Shown one piece after another: positions 17,020 to 26,126 of a stretch of 64,000 nucleotides of DNA. How positions within the stretch are numbered: position 1 is the stretch's first letter; each line of letters starts with the position of its first letter. Origin of the DNA: Streptomyces muensis (GTDB lineage Bacteria; Actinomycetota; Actinomycetes; Streptomycetales; Streptomycetaceae). Both the position numbers and the translations under genes were made by a program. Under the pieces are notes generated by a model. The model was not told the origin of the DNA. It searched no databases and worked only from the letters and a program-made list of their open reading frames with translations. The DNA is taken from assembly GCF_021474425.1 (NCBI RefSeq), contig NZ_JAKEIP010000006.1, positions 1-64,000 on the forward strand, given 5' to 3'.

Positions 17020-19422
17020 ATGAATGCCTCCGGCGACCCCGACGAGAGCTTTTCGCTCGGCGCCATGGCGACCGCGCTGATCGACAGCGACGGCATCGTG
17101 CTGCGATGGTCCCGCGGGGCCAAGGAACTACTGGGCCACACTTCCGCCGAGATCTGCGGTCAACCGGTCGGACGGCTCCTCGCCGTCGAACAGGACCGGC
17201 ACGTGACGCGCTGCGAGTCAGGTGTCCCTGAGCGGGGCCGGGTGGTCCTGCGGCACCGCTCGGGCGGGACCGTCGAGGTCAGTTTCCACACACTGCCGCT
17301 GGAGGACTGCACCGATGTGTTGCTCGTGGCAGCGCCCGCCCGGGATGTGACCCACTGGGAACAGGGCGCGTCCTTTCTGCACTCGCTGCTCGCCCAGGAC
17401 CAGATAAGCGTCCGAATACACGACACGGATCTCTCGGTCGTACGGACCAACCTCGCCTCGGACAACCCGGGGGGTCCTTTTCGGACCGCGGGTGGCCGAC
17501 CGCACGAGGACCTCGCCGCCGAGTACGCCCGAGACGCTGAGGAAGCACTGCGCCAGGTCCTGCGGACGGGTGAACCGGTACTGAACCGAGAGCAGTTGCT
17601 CCGCCCGCCCTACATATCCGGACGCACATCGTCCGTGCCGCTGACTGCCTTTCGGCTTGAGGACGCGCTGGGCCACCCGACAGGTGTCGCCGTCGTCTTC
17701 ACAAACGCGACGGAGCCCCAGCGGGCCCGAGCGCGCCTGGACCTCAGACAGGCGGCAGCCCTCCGGATCGGCGGCTCCCTGGATGTCACACGTACCGCGC
17801 AAGACCTGGTGGACGTACTCGTGCCCGGCCTCGGCGACATGGCGTGGGTCGATATCGCTGAGGCCGTACTCGAGGGAGAGGAGGCAACAAAGCTCCTCGG
17901 CGGTGGACAGATGCACATGCGCCGGGCGGCCGTGGCCTCCGCTGTCGGGCCCTGGCCCGACAGCATGCTCCAGCCGGGTGAGGCGATGCCCCCGTGGGAG
18001 GACTCACCCGAACTGCGGCAATTCCAGAAAGGCCAGACCTTTCTCGCCGCCGACCGGGCGACCGTGCTCACCGCGGACAAGAGGTTTGGCCACCCTCTGG
18101 CCTACCCGGAGGGGCTGCATTCGGTCGTGGCGGCTCCGCTGATCGCCCGCAGAGCACTGCTCGGCCTGGTCGGGGTCTGGCGCACCGAGCAGCCCGATCC
18201 CTTCGAGCCCGAGGACGCGGATCTTCTGGCTGAGATCGCCTCCCGGGCGGCGCTGAGCCTGGACAACGCCCGGCGCTACACTCGCGAGCACCGCGCGGCC
18301 GTCGCTCTCCAGCAGCGTCTTCTGCCCAGGGCCACCTCGGACACCGCGACCGCGGAGACAGCGGGCTTCTACCGGCCCGCCGGTGGCGGCGCGGAGATCA
18401 GCGGCGACTGGTACGACGTGCTTCCTCTGCCCTCGCTACGGGTCGCCTTGGTGGTGGGCGACGTGTTCGGCCACGGCCTGGCCGCGACCGCCACCATGGG
18501 CCGTCTGCGCACCGCCGTCCACACGCTCGCGGATCTGGAACTCGACCCCACCGAACTGGTCACCCACCTTGACGACCTCATGCAGCAGCTGGCCGACGAG
18601 GTACCTCCCGCGCAACGGGACGCCGTGGGCGCCACCTGTCTCTACACCGTCTACGACCCGGTCACTCGCCGCTGCTCCCTGGCCAGCGCCGGCCACTGTC
18701 CACCGGTGGTGGTGCAGCCCCACGGCCCCGCCCGAGCGATCGGCATCTCTCCCGGCCCACCTCTCGGCGTCGGCGGCATGCCGTTCGAAACCACCACGAT
18801 CGATCTTCCTCCCGGCAGTGTGCTGGCTCTCTACACGGACGGTTTGATCACACGCGACGACCAGGATCTTGAAGCAACCACTCATCACCTCGCGTACCGC
18901 CTCTCCGAGCTCTGCCGGAACCACGGCGATCTGATCGACATCGGCCGCGCACTTATGGCCGACCTCGGCGAGGCTCCACCTTCCGACGACGTGGCCCTGC
19001 TACTCGTCCGTACCCGTGCGATCCCGCCGGAGCACACCGCGACCTGGGAATTCGCCGCGGATCCGGCCGTGGTCAGCAACGCCCGCAAGGCCGCCACCCG
19101 ACAGTTGACCGTCTGGGGACTGGAGCAACTCGCCTTCACCACCGAACTGATCGTCAGCGAACTCGTCACCAATGCGATCCGCCATGCCGGAGGCCCCGTC
19201 GGGCTGAGGCTCATCCGCGACCATGTACTCGTGTGCGAGGTCACCGATCCGAGCAACACCCAACCGCGTCTGCGCCGGGCTCGGACCACCGACGAAGGGG
19301 GACGGGGCCTGTTTCTCATCGCCCAGCTCAGTGCCCGCTGGGGCAGCCGCTACGGACTGAGCGGCAAGACAATCTGGACAGAACAGTCCCTGACCGCGCC
19401 AACCACCTCACCGGACACCTGA
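17020..19422 (+). CDS. PAS/GAF sensor PP2C (SpoIIE-type) phosphatase with HATPase_c domain
   Basis: 800 residues, start preceded by GAGGAG. Domains: PAS (about 10-105), a divergent PAS (about 115-235), GAF (about 245-425), SpoIIE/PP2C phosphatase (about 435-660; SGDWYDVLPL, VGDVFGHG, ALYTDGLI, SDDVALL) and C-terminal HATPase_c (about 675-790; ELIVSELVTNAIRHAGG, DEGGRGLFL). The C-terminal half closely resembles that of the gene at 3243-6101. It should act in partner-switching control of a sigma factor or anti-sigma antagonist, with cytosolic sensing. It stands alone: the upstream neighbour is divergent and the downstream GntR gene is convergent. Confidence 0.9.
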   Translation: MNASGDPDESFSLGAMATALIDSDGIVLRWSRGAKELLGHTSAEICGQPVGRLLAVEQDRHVTRCESGVPERGRVVLRHRSGGTVEVSFHTLPLEDCTDVLLVAAPARDVTHWEQGASFLHSLLAQDQISVRIHDTDLSVVRTNLASDNPGGPFRTAGGRPHEDLAAEYARDAEEALRQVLRTGEPVLNREQLLRPPYISGRTSSVPLTAFRLEDALGHPTGVAVVFTNATEPQRARARLDLRQAAALRIGGSLDVTRTAQDLVDVLVPGLGDMAWVDIAEAVLEGEEATKLLGGGQMHMRRAAVASAVGPWPDSMLQPGEAMPPWEDSPELRQFQKGQTFLAADRATVLTADKRFGHPLAYPEGLHSVVAAPLIARRALLGLVGVWRTEQPDPFEPEDADLLAEIASRAALSLDNARRYTREHRAAVALQQRLLPRATSDTATAETAGFYRPAGGGAEISGDWYDVLPLPSLRVALVVGDVFGHGLAATATMGRLRTAVHTLADLELDPTELVTHLDDLMQQLADEVPPAQRDAVGATCLYTVYDPVTRRCSLASAGHCPPVVVQPHGPARAIGISPGPPLGVGGMPFETTTIDLPPGSVLALYTDGLITRDDQDLEATTHHLAYRLSELCRNHGDLIDIGRALMADLGEAPPSDDVALLLVRTRAIPPEHTATWEFAADPAVVSNARKAATRQLTVWGLEQLAFTTELIVSELVTNAIRHAGGPVGLRLIRDHVLVCEVTDPSNTQPRLRRARTTDEGGRGLFLIAQLSARWGSRYGLSGKTIWTEQSLTAPTTSPDT

Positions 19423-19595
19423 GACCGTGCTGGACGGACGGCCGCGGCCTCGGTGAGCCACACCGCCCAGTGGGCTCCAGGCTTCGCGCACCATTCGGTC
19501 CTCGGGCGGCACATCGAGGCCACTCCGCGCCGTCGGCGGCGGGCCCGAGCCGACATGGACCCGCCGCCCGAATCCGGGTTTGACGGACCACCGGC

Positions 19596-20288
19596 CTACG
19601 GCCCGGTGGTGTCGCCGTGTTTCGTGCGGAGTACGCGAGCAGCATGCAGGTGGTCGCTCCACAGCCTTCGCGCGTGTTCCGGCTCCCTGGCCTCGATCAG
19701 GTCGACGACAAGCCGGTGGTGCTCCAGGGCGTCGGCGGCGGCGATCCCCACGGGTTCCCGACCGCCGATGGCGAGGAGGACATCGCTGATGACCTCGGAC
19801 ATGAGGCTGAGGGTTTGGTTGCCACTCAGCTGAATCAAGGTCGTATGGAAGCTCACCCGGTCGGCGAGTTCCTGCTCGGACCCGAGCGTGGATGCCTCCT
19901 CATCCAGTGCCTGGCGCAACTTGCGGACGATCTCCTGCGACGAGGACTCGGCCAGCAGGGCCACACACGCCGGTTCGATGATCGCCTGCGCCGCGTAGAG
20001 ATCATCGAGGCCGGTTCCGCGTGACTCCAGAAACAGCGCGGCGTAGCGGGATACGATCTCGCTCCTCATGCCGTGCACGACGGCACCCCCGCGTGCTCCC
20101 CGGCGCACAGTGATGAGCCGCTCCTGTTCGAGGACCCGGATTGCCTCGCGCAACGTCGGCCGGGACACGTTGAACCGCTGCATCAACTGCGCTTCCGAAG
20201 GCAGCACGTCTCCGTCGGCGAAGGATCCGTCGATGATGTTCTTGCGGAGGGCATCGGCGACGAGTTCGGCCGCCTTGGGCACACGCAC
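19596..20288 (-). CDS. GntR-family (FCD/FadR-type) regulator
   Basis: About 230 residues. The start is taken as a GTG at 20288, just after the SDR stop; no strong ribosome site is visible, so it may be coupled to the SDR. The winged helix-turn-helix spans residues 1-70 (LPSEAQLMQRFNVSRPTLRE, VRRGARGGAVV). An all-helical FCD ligand domain follows (SFHTTLIQLSGNQTL contains the metal-ligand His). It is the last gene of the aldehyde dehydrogenase operon and may repress it and the divergent operon by binding near 25234-25253. FCD regulators commonly sense carboxylic acids. Confidence 0.87.
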   Translation of the reverse strand: MRVPKAAELVADALRKNIIDGSFADGDVLPSEAQLMQRFNVSRPTLREAIRVLEQERLITVRRGARGGAVVHGMRSEIVSRYAALFLESRGTGLDDLYAAQAIIEPACVALLAESSSQEIVRKLRQALDEEASTLGSEQELADRVSFHTTLIQLSGNQTLSLMSEVISDVLLAIGGREPVGIAAADALEHHRLVVDLIEAREPEHARRLWSDHLHAARVLRTKHGDTTGP

Positions 20289-20329
20289 CTCGGTGAGCGA
20301 GCGTATGGCCCGGTTGGTGCCGTCGCGAT

Positions 20330-21076
20330 TCAGTGGAATACCAACCCTCCGTCTACCACCAGCGTCTGCCCGGTCATGAAGTCGCTGTCCGGGCTGAGTG
20401 TGAACTGCAAGGCGCCGACCAGGTCGCCCGGCAATTGTATCCGGCGCAGTGCCGTGGCATTGGCCATGGCTGCCCGGTCGCCCGCGCTGATCGTCGCCCG
20501 TTCGACCTCGGTCTCGGTCGACCCGGGCGCGATGGCGTTGACCGTGATTCCATCGGGGCCCAGCTCGCCGGCGAGCGCTCGCGTCATGCCCACGAGCGCG
20601 GCCTTGCTGGTGACGTAGTGGAGATACCCGGGCCTGCCGGCGAACACGGTCGCCGAGGTGATGTTCACGACCTTGCCGTAGCCGTTCGCACGCATGTCCG
20701 GCACGAAGGCACGTGTCATGAGGAAGGCGCCGGCGACGTTGACACGCATCACGCGTTCCCATGTGTCCAGACCGATGTCCTCGAACGGCCCCATGGTGAG
20801 GGTCGAGAACAACGCGGCGTTGTTGACCAGTCCCGTGACCGCGCCCAGCCGCTCCCTGACCGCCTCGTACGCGGAAGCGACGCTGGGCTCCGAGGCCACG
20901 TCGACCTCGACGCCGACGGCCACTCCGCCCGCGTCGACGATCTCGGCGGCGACACGGTCCGCGTTCGCGTGGTCTATGTCCGCGACGGCGACCTGCCACC
21001 CGGTTTCGGCCAGCGCGAGCGCGAACGCGCGCCCGAGCCCCTGCCCGCCGCCGCTCACCACGACTGTGCGTGTCAT
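20330..21076 (-). CDS. SDR-family oxidoreductase
   Basis: 248 residues from the ATG at 21076, which overlaps the upstream stop (ATGA). Cofactor motif SGGGQGLGRAFA, NNAALF where NNAG is usual, and active-site SATVFAGRPGYLHYVTSK (Ser, Tyr-x3-Lys). C-terminus TGQTLVVDGG. The variant NNAA is a small departure from the canonical NNAG. Translationally coupled to the decarboxylase-like gene, so it probably acts in the same pathway as an alcohol dehydrogenase or ketoreductase. Confidence 0.88.
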   Translation of the reverse strand: MTRTVVVSGGGQGLGRAFALALAETGWQVAVADIDHANADRVAAEIVDAGGVAVGVEVDVASEPSVASAYEAVRERLGAVTGLVNNAALFSTLTMGPFEDIGLDTWERVMRVNVAGAFLMTRAFVPDMRANGYGKVVNITSATVFAGRPGYLHYVTSKAALVGMTRALAGELGPDGITVNAIAPGSTETEVERATISAGDRAAMANATALRRIQLPGDLVGALQFTLSPDSDFMTGQTLVVDGGLVFH

Positions 21077-22068
21077 ATCCGCGACACCTCCAGGGTCTGT
21101 GGGGCGAAGAGCTGTTCGGGGGCCAGGGGTGCCGGAATGAGGGCCTGCTCGTGCGAGTAGCGCAGGAAGGTCTCCAGCACCGACCGGTTGGCTTCGAGCC
21201 CGTAGGCGAACGGATCGGGACCGAGGATGGCCCTGGACTCCTCCACCGCGTCGGCCAGCCAGGGAAGCATGTACTTCAGCGCGGTCGTCTCGGAGAGCGG
21301 TGCCAGGGCGGTCTGCTTCGCCTGCTCGAACGCCTTGACCATCGATTGCGCGACCCACGGGTGCGCTTCGAGGACGTCCTGCCTGATGACGATGACGTGC
21401 ATGATCGGGAAGATCCCCGTCCTGCGGAAGTAGTCGATCTCCGCCGACTTGTGGTCCTCCCACAGACGGCGCACACGGCCGGAGCCATCGGCGAAGGACG
21501 ACGGAGCGTGGGCGGTGTAGAGGGCGTCGATCTCGCCGGTGCGCAGCGCCTCCGACAGGGTGGTGTCCGCACGCACCGGCTCGACGCGGATCGATGCGGG
21601 CAGAGTCATGGGCGACTCGGTCCGGCCGGGCTGTTCAAGCCCTCCGGTCACATAGGTCACGCTGTCGACCGGCACCTTGTGGTGCTCCGCCATGATGCCC
21701 TTGAGCCACACAGCCGCGGTCATCTGGTACTCGGGGCAGCCGACTCGCTTGCCTGCGAGGTCCTCGGGCGACTCGATGCCGCTGTCGGCGTTCACGTAGA
21801 CCGAGGAGTGCCGGAACATGCGAGAGGGGAACACCGGGATCGCGACGAACGGTCGTTCCGTGAGGTGGACCGTCCGCGCGTACCACGACAGGGACATCTC
21901 CGCGATCTCGAACTCGCCGTGGTGCAGCATGCGGAACGCGGGTTCCGGCATCATCAACGGCAGGTAGGTCAGGTCGATGCCCTCGGGCCGCACGGTGCCG
22001 TCCTGAAGGGCGCGCATCCGGTCGTAGTCCCAGCAGGCCAGCGTGAGCGGCAGACGGTTCATCGTCAT
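21073..22068 (-). CDS. 4,5-dihydroxyphthalate decarboxylase-like (Pht5 family) protein
   Basis: 331 residues from the ATG at 22068, which overlaps the upstream stop. There is no signal peptide. The pattern LPLTLACWDYDRMRALQDG, GEFEIAEMSLSWYAR, DLAGKRVGCPEY and MTAAVWLKGIM matches the 4,5-dihydroxyphthalate decarboxylase family, which has a type II periplasmic-binding-protein fold but is cytoplasmic. Characterised members decarboxylate an aromatic ortho-diol acid. Remote homology to transporter-binding proteins means a purely binding role is possible. It sits between an FAD oxidoreductase and an SDR in a tightly coupled operon. Confidence 0.8.
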   Translation of the reverse strand: MTMNRLPLTLACWDYDRMRALQDGTVRPEGIDLTYLPLMMPEPAFRMLHHGEFEIAEMSLSWYARTVHLTERPFVAIPVFPSRMFRHSSVYVNADSGIESPEDLAGKRVGCPEYQMTAAVWLKGIMAEHHKVPVDSVTYVTGGLEQPGRTESPMTLPASIRVEPVRADTTLSEALRTGEIDALYTAHAPSSFADGSGRVRRLWEDHKSAEIDYFRRTGIFPIMHVIVIRQDVLEAHPWVAQSMVKAFEQAKQTALAPLSETTALKYMLPWLADAVEESRAILGPDPFAYGLEANRSVLETFLRYSHEQALIPAPLAPEQLFAPQTLEVSRI

Positions 22069-23672
22069 CGCCCCGCCAGCTTCTCGAGGGAGGCCCGCGC
22101 GTCGACAGGCGTCCACCACAGCGGAACGTCGTAGTCCTCGGCGATGATCCGGCTGGCGATGTAACCGCCTCCGCCCGAGATCGCACCGCCGGGATGCGTG
22201 GGTGACCCAGCCATGTACAGGCCTTCGATCGGCGTGCGGTAGCCGAAGTGGTTCCACATGGTCTGGTCGCCGGAGAACGAGCCCACGAAGATGTCGCCCT
22301 CGACCATGTTGACGAGTTCCTTGGTGTAGTCGTTGGCGGTGTAGATATGACGCGCGAGGATGTTGTCCGAGGTCAGGTTGGGGGCCCACTCGCGCCAGGT
22401 CTCGATCATCCGGTCGGCGAACTCCTCCTTCACCGCCTCGATGCTCTCCGGATCCCCGTCGGGGGCGTAGGGCATCGCGTGCCAGGCGTACGCGGTCGCC
22501 TTTCCGTCGGGTGCCTGCGACGGGTCGAACTGTGTGACCGATCCGGTTCCGAAGCTGATACGCGAGGGGATCTTCCCCTCCGCGACCTCGTCATGAAGGT
22601 CGAACAACTGTTCCATCGACTCGCAGCCGACATTGACCTTGAGCGCCTCATTGACGTGCGGGTCGAAGTCGGTGCCGATGTGGCGGGGGGCTTCCTCCAG
22701 GGCGAGGTGCAGGCCGAACAGCGTCCAGGCGGTCTGCTTGAAGGCACGCACCTTGTCAGCGTACGGCGCCGGCAGCTGGTCCTCGCCGACCATCTTGAGG
22801 AAGGTCTGCGGCACGTCGACGGTGCTGGCGACGAAGCGCGAGTTGATGACCGTGCCGTCGGCGAGCTGGACGCCGGTGGCGCGCCCCTGGTCGACGACGA
22901 TGCGCTCCACGTGCGCGCCGGACCGGAACTCCCCGCCGGCCTGCACGTAGCGTTCCATGAGACTCCGGGCGAGCGCGACGCTGCCTCCCTGCGCGACCTG
23001 GTAGTTCGCCACGAGGTCGAATCCGCGCACCAGGGCACCCATCGGGCTGCGCGTGGTCACCTGGTCGTAGAGCACGGTGCCGAAGAGCGACATCTTGAAG
23101 AGGAGGAGCAGGCGCACCCGCTCTTCTTCGAACAGCTCGTTCACCGCGGTGAGCGGCTGCCGGTTGATGATCTCCAGGAAGTCCCGGCCCGCACTGCTCC
23201 GTGACAGAAGCTCATCACGCTCCGCCTCGGCGAGCGGCTCGGAGTAGCGCTCCGGCCAGAAGATGTGATCGCTGATCAGGTCGGCCTTGGCGTTCCACTC
23301 GCGGTACGTCTGCGCGTCCTTCTTGCTGAACCTGGCGATCGACTCGCACGTCTCGTCGATGTAGCGCGAGAAGACCAGAGCCGTGCCGTCCCGGTGCGGC
23401 TGTGCGAAGTCGTACCGCGGCGTCACATAGCGGACCCGGTTCGCGAGTTCGAGGTCCTTGTACCAGGGCGTCTGCGTGATGTTGAAGTGGTTCACCGAGT
23501 GCATCTGGTGGTAGAAGCCGGGCTTCGTCACCTCGGTGGTGCTCAGACCGCCACCGAAGATCAGCCGGCGTTCGAGCAGCAGGATCTTCAGTCCCGCCTT
23601 GGCGAGATACGTTCCGAGGATCAGGCCGTGCTGGCCGGATCCGATGATGACGCCGTCGTACTGTTCGGGCAT
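22065..23672 (-). CDS. Phytoene-desaturase-like FAD oxidoreductase
   Basis: 535 residues from the ATG at 23672 (AGAGAGAC upstream); an extended open frame upstream is not supported. The N-terminal FAD motif is GVIIGSGQHGLILGTYLAKAG with LLLERR. The C-terminal signature is GLYMAGSPTHPGGAISGGGGYIAS (in parts GLYMAGSPTHPGG and GGGGYIAS), as in carotenoid desaturase and retinol saturase relatives. There are no carotenoid genes nearby, so a catabolic dehydrogenation of a cyclic or unsaturated substrate is more likely. The gene overlaps its downstream neighbour by 4 nt and follows aldehyde dehydrogenase by 34 nt. Confidence 0.85.
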   Translation of the reverse strand: MPEQYDGVIIGSGQHGLILGTYLAKAGLKILLLERRLIFGGGLSTTEVTKPGFYHQMHSVNHFNITQTPWYKDLELANRVRYVTPRYDFAQPHRDGTALVFSRYIDETCESIARFSKKDAQTYREWNAKADLISDHIFWPERYSEPLAEAERDELLSRSSAGRDFLEIINRQPLTAVNELFEEERVRLLLLFKMSLFGTVLYDQVTTRSPMGALVRGFDLVANYQVAQGGSVALARSLMERYVQAGGEFRSGAHVERIVVDQGRATGVQLADGTVINSRFVASTVDVPQTFLKMVGEDQLPAPYADKVRAFKQTAWTLFGLHLALEEAPRHIGTDFDPHVNEALKVNVGCESMEQLFDLHDEVAEGKIPSRISFGTGSVTQFDPSQAPDGKATAYAWHAMPYAPDGDPESIEAVKEEFADRMIETWREWAPNLTSDNILARHIYTANDYTKELVNMVEGDIFVGSFSGDQTMWNHFGYRTPIEGLYMAGSPTHPGGAISGGGGYIASRIIAEDYDVPLWWTPVDARASLEKLAGR

Positions 23673-23706
23673 GAGGTCTCTCTCTTCTTGTCGCGGCACA
23701 TGCTGG

Positions 23707-25185
23707 TCAGAAGCGGACGTAGACGTTCTTGGGCTGGGTGAAGCTCTCCAGTTCTCCGAGACCCTCCTCGCGGCCGACGCCTGAGTTCTTGACGCCGCCG
23801 AACGGAGCACCCGGGATGTGGCCCGAGCTCCAGTTGATCCACAGGTAACCGGCTTCGATGTCACGGGCGGCGCTCATCGCGGTTCGCAGGCTTCGGGTCC
23901 AGACGCTGGCGGTGAGTCCGAGCGGGAGCCGGTTGGCTCTGGCGACCACGTCGTCGTAGTCGGCGAACGAACTCGCCACGAGCACCGGCCCGAAGATCTC
24001 CTCCGTGTACAGGCGCCCGGGCTCCTCGTCTCTCCCACTGAAGAGCGTCGGCCGGATGAAGTACCCGTCGCCGCACTCGGGCGCCACCCCGCCGGTCACG
24101 AGCTCCAGGCCGGGCGTCGAACGTCCTTCGTCGATGAATCCCGACACCTTGTCGAACTGGGCCCGTGACACGACAGGGCCGATCTCGGTCGCCGGGTCCG
24201 TCGGTTCACCCAGTCTCATGCTCGCCATGCGGGCACTGAGACGCTCGATGAACTCGGCGTACACCGTCTCCTGTACGTACAGACGGGATGTGGAGCCGCA
24301 GGACTGCCCCTGCCAGGTGAAGTTCATACCGCGCAGCGCGCCCTCGACGGCGGCGTCGAGGTCCGCGTCGTCGAAGACGATGATCGGGTTCTTGCCTCCG
24401 AGTTCGAGCGTGACGACCTTGACCCCACCGTCGGCGGCTCGTCGTTGGATGCCGCGGCCGACGGCCTCGCTTCCCGTGAAGGCGATGCGCGGTACGTCCG
24501 GATGGGCGACGATCCGGTCGCCCACCGTGCCGCCGGGGCCGGTCACGATGTTCAGCACACCCGGCGGCAGAAGGTCGCGGGCCAGCTCGCCGAGGCGCAA
24601 CGCGCTCAGCGAGGTGACCTCCGCCGGCTTCAGCACCACTGTGTTGCCGGCCACCAGGGGTGCCGCGATGCGTGAGGCGGCGAACATGAACGGGTGGTTG
24701 AAGGGCACGATGCGCCCGACCACGCCGAACGGCGCCCGCAGGGTGAAGTCGAGGGCGTCATGGTCGTCGACCGGGATGCTCTCGCCCTTCAGCTGCAGGG
24801 CCAGTCCGGCGAAGTACCGCAGATGCTCGACCGCCAGAAGGTAGTCGTTGCGCATCACCGCGATGGGGCTTCCGTTGTCCACCGTGTCCAGGAGAGAGAT
24901 CTCCTCACCTGCCGCCTCGATGGCGTCCGCGAGAGCGCTGACGGCCGCCGCGCGTTTCCGGATGGGTGTGTCCGCCCAGACAGGGGCGGCCGCGGTCGCG
25001 GCACTGACGGCGTCGTCCACGTCGGCCTCGGCACCCTGCGGGTAGCGGGCGAAGGAACGACCCGTGGCCGGGTTGATCGTCTCCGTGGTCGAGCCGTGTC
25101 GCGCCGCAACGAGTTCACCCCCGATCAGCATGCGCCAGGAGCGATCCGCGGCGCTCTCCGCCGCCTGCCGTGAGCTATCGGACAT
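23707..25185 (-). CDS. NAD(P)-dependent aldehyde dehydrogenase
   Basis: 492 residues, the usual family length. The catalytic Glu lies in TLELGGKNPIIVF (about residue 255), the catalytic Cys in WQGQSCGSTSRLY (about 290) and the cofactor motif FTGSEAVGRG near 230. PWxFNHP is replaced by IVPFNHPFMF. It oxidises an aldehyde to a carboxylate, which the CoA ligase encoded by the divergent operon could activate. It is the first gene of the minus-strand operon; the promoter shares the region 25186-25304 with the divergent operon. Confidence 0.92.
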   Translation of the reverse strand: MSDSSRQAAESAADRSWRMLIGGELVAARHGSTTETINPATGRSFARYPQGAEADVDDAVSAATAAAPVWADTPIRKRAAAVSALADAIEAAGEEISLLDTVDNGSPIAVMRNDYLLAVEHLRYFAGLALQLKGESIPVDDHDALDFTLRAPFGVVGRIVPFNHPFMFAASRIAAPLVAGNTVVLKPAEVTSLSALRLGELARDLLPPGVLNIVTGPGGTVGDRIVAHPDVPRIAFTGSEAVGRGIQRRAADGGVKVVTLELGGKNPIIVFDDADLDAAVEGALRGMNFTWQGQSCGSTSRLYVQETVYAEFIERLSARMASMRLGEPTDPATEIGPVVSRAQFDKVSGFIDEGRSTPGLELVTGGVAPECGDGYFIRPTLFSGRDEEPGRLYTEEIFGPVLVASSFADYDDVVARANRLPLGLTASVWTRSLRTAMSAARDIEAGYLWINWSSGHIPGAPFGGVKNSGVGREEGLGELESFTQPKNVYVRF

Positions 25186-25233
25186 CCAGGTCTTCCTTCC
25201 AACGGTCTTCGGGCTGCTTGCGCTCCAATAGTC

Positions 25234-25253
25234 TAGATAGTATTAATCATCTA
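25234..25253. promoter_or_regulatory. Inverted repeat in the divergent promoter
   Basis: TAGAT (25234-25238) and ATCTA (25249-25253) are separated by 10 nt in an unusually AT-rich patch between divergent operons. A regulator such as the GntR protein encoded at 19596-20288 could bind here and control both directions. Confidence 0.45.
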
Positions 25254-25304
25254 ACGGATTGCGCAAGGAGCTCAATCGCAGTGAAGGGAACAGGGAGGGG
25301 TGCC

Positions 25305-26126
25305 GTGACCGATGTCGCAGCCCGACAAGAGCCGTTGGCCGTACTCGAAGGTGAGGGCTTCCAGACCTGGACGATGAACAACGCGCCGGTCAACGCGTTG
25401 TCGCCACAACTGCTGGACCGCTTCGAGTCGGCGATCGGCGACATCGTCGATCGCGACGACATCGCCTGCGTCGTGCTCGCGAGCGACCTCCGTGTCTTCT
25501 CCGCCGGCGCCGACGCGGCCTGGATGGCGGGAACCCTGCGCGAGGCGGGCATGGATGGCCTGATCGACCGGTTCAACGAGTCGATGGACCGCTTCCGCGA
25601 GATCTGCGAGCGGCTCCGGGGACTTCCGGTGCTCGTCATCGCGGCCATCGACGGCCACGCGCTGGCCGGTGGTCTCGAACTGGCGGTCGCATGCGACCTG
25701 CGCATCGCGGGCGATGCGGAGAAGGTGCAGATCGGCGTTCCGGAGATGGACCTCTTCGGTGCCATGCCGTCGGGGGGAGGCGGTGTGCAGTTCCTGTCCC
25801 GGCTCATGGGGCCGGCGGCGGCACTGCGGTTCGTCCTGGACGGAAAGCCGGTCACACCGGTGCGAGCAGCCGAGCTCCGGATCGTCGAACAGGTCGTTCC
25901 GGCGGGCACCGCGAGGGCGGAGGCGGAGAGGTTCGCGGCCGAAGTCGCCCGGAAGGCGGGCCGGATCGGTGTCCACGCCGCGAAGAGGGCCGTGTTCGCG
26001 GGTGCGACGCTGCCTCTCGGGGAGGCGCTGGCCTACGACCGGGAGATCCACTGGGACGCGATGCGGCGGGGGAACTTCCGTCGCGGGGCCCAGACGTTCG
26101 TGGAGCAGTTCGGCGGCCGGGGATGA
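25305..26126 (+). CDS. Enoyl-CoA hydratase/isomerase family protein
   Basis: 273 residues from a GTG at 25305 (GGGAGG upstream); a GTG at 25281 with AAGGAG ten nt upstream is an alternative. Crotonase signatures: FSAGADAAWM (oxyanion-hole region) and IDGHALAGGLELAVACDLRIA, then GVPEMDLFGAMPSGGGG. The first catalytic Glu is kept in VPEMDL, and the second position is not clear. It leads a seven-gene operon whose genes overlap by 4 nt each. It would hydrate or isomerise an enoyl-CoA made after the ligase step. Confidence 0.9.
   Translation: MTDVAARQEPLAVLEGEGFQTWTMNNAPVNALSPQLLDRFESAIGDIVDRDDIACVVLASDLRVFSAGADAAWMAGTLREAGMDGLIDRFNESMDRFREICERLRGLPVLVIAAIDGHALAGGLELAVACDLRIAGDAEKVQIGVPEMDLFGAMPSGGGGVQFLSRLMGPAAALRFVLDGKPVTPVRAAELRIVEQVVPAGTARAEAERFAAEVARKAGRIGVHAAKRAVFAGATLPLGEALAYDREIHWDAMRRGNFRRGAQTFVEQFGGRG

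Noticed and set aside
16607..17023. 138-codon plus frame overlapping the SpoIIE-type start
   Set aside because: No family motif, composition of a chance frame, and it lies over operator-like repeats and the expected promoter.
19596..20999. A 467-codon minus-strand frame covering the GntR gene and part of the SDR gene
   Set aside because: Only its C-terminal half is a protein (GntR). The upstream half is an Arg-rich shadow of the SDR gene, which has its own motifs in another frame.
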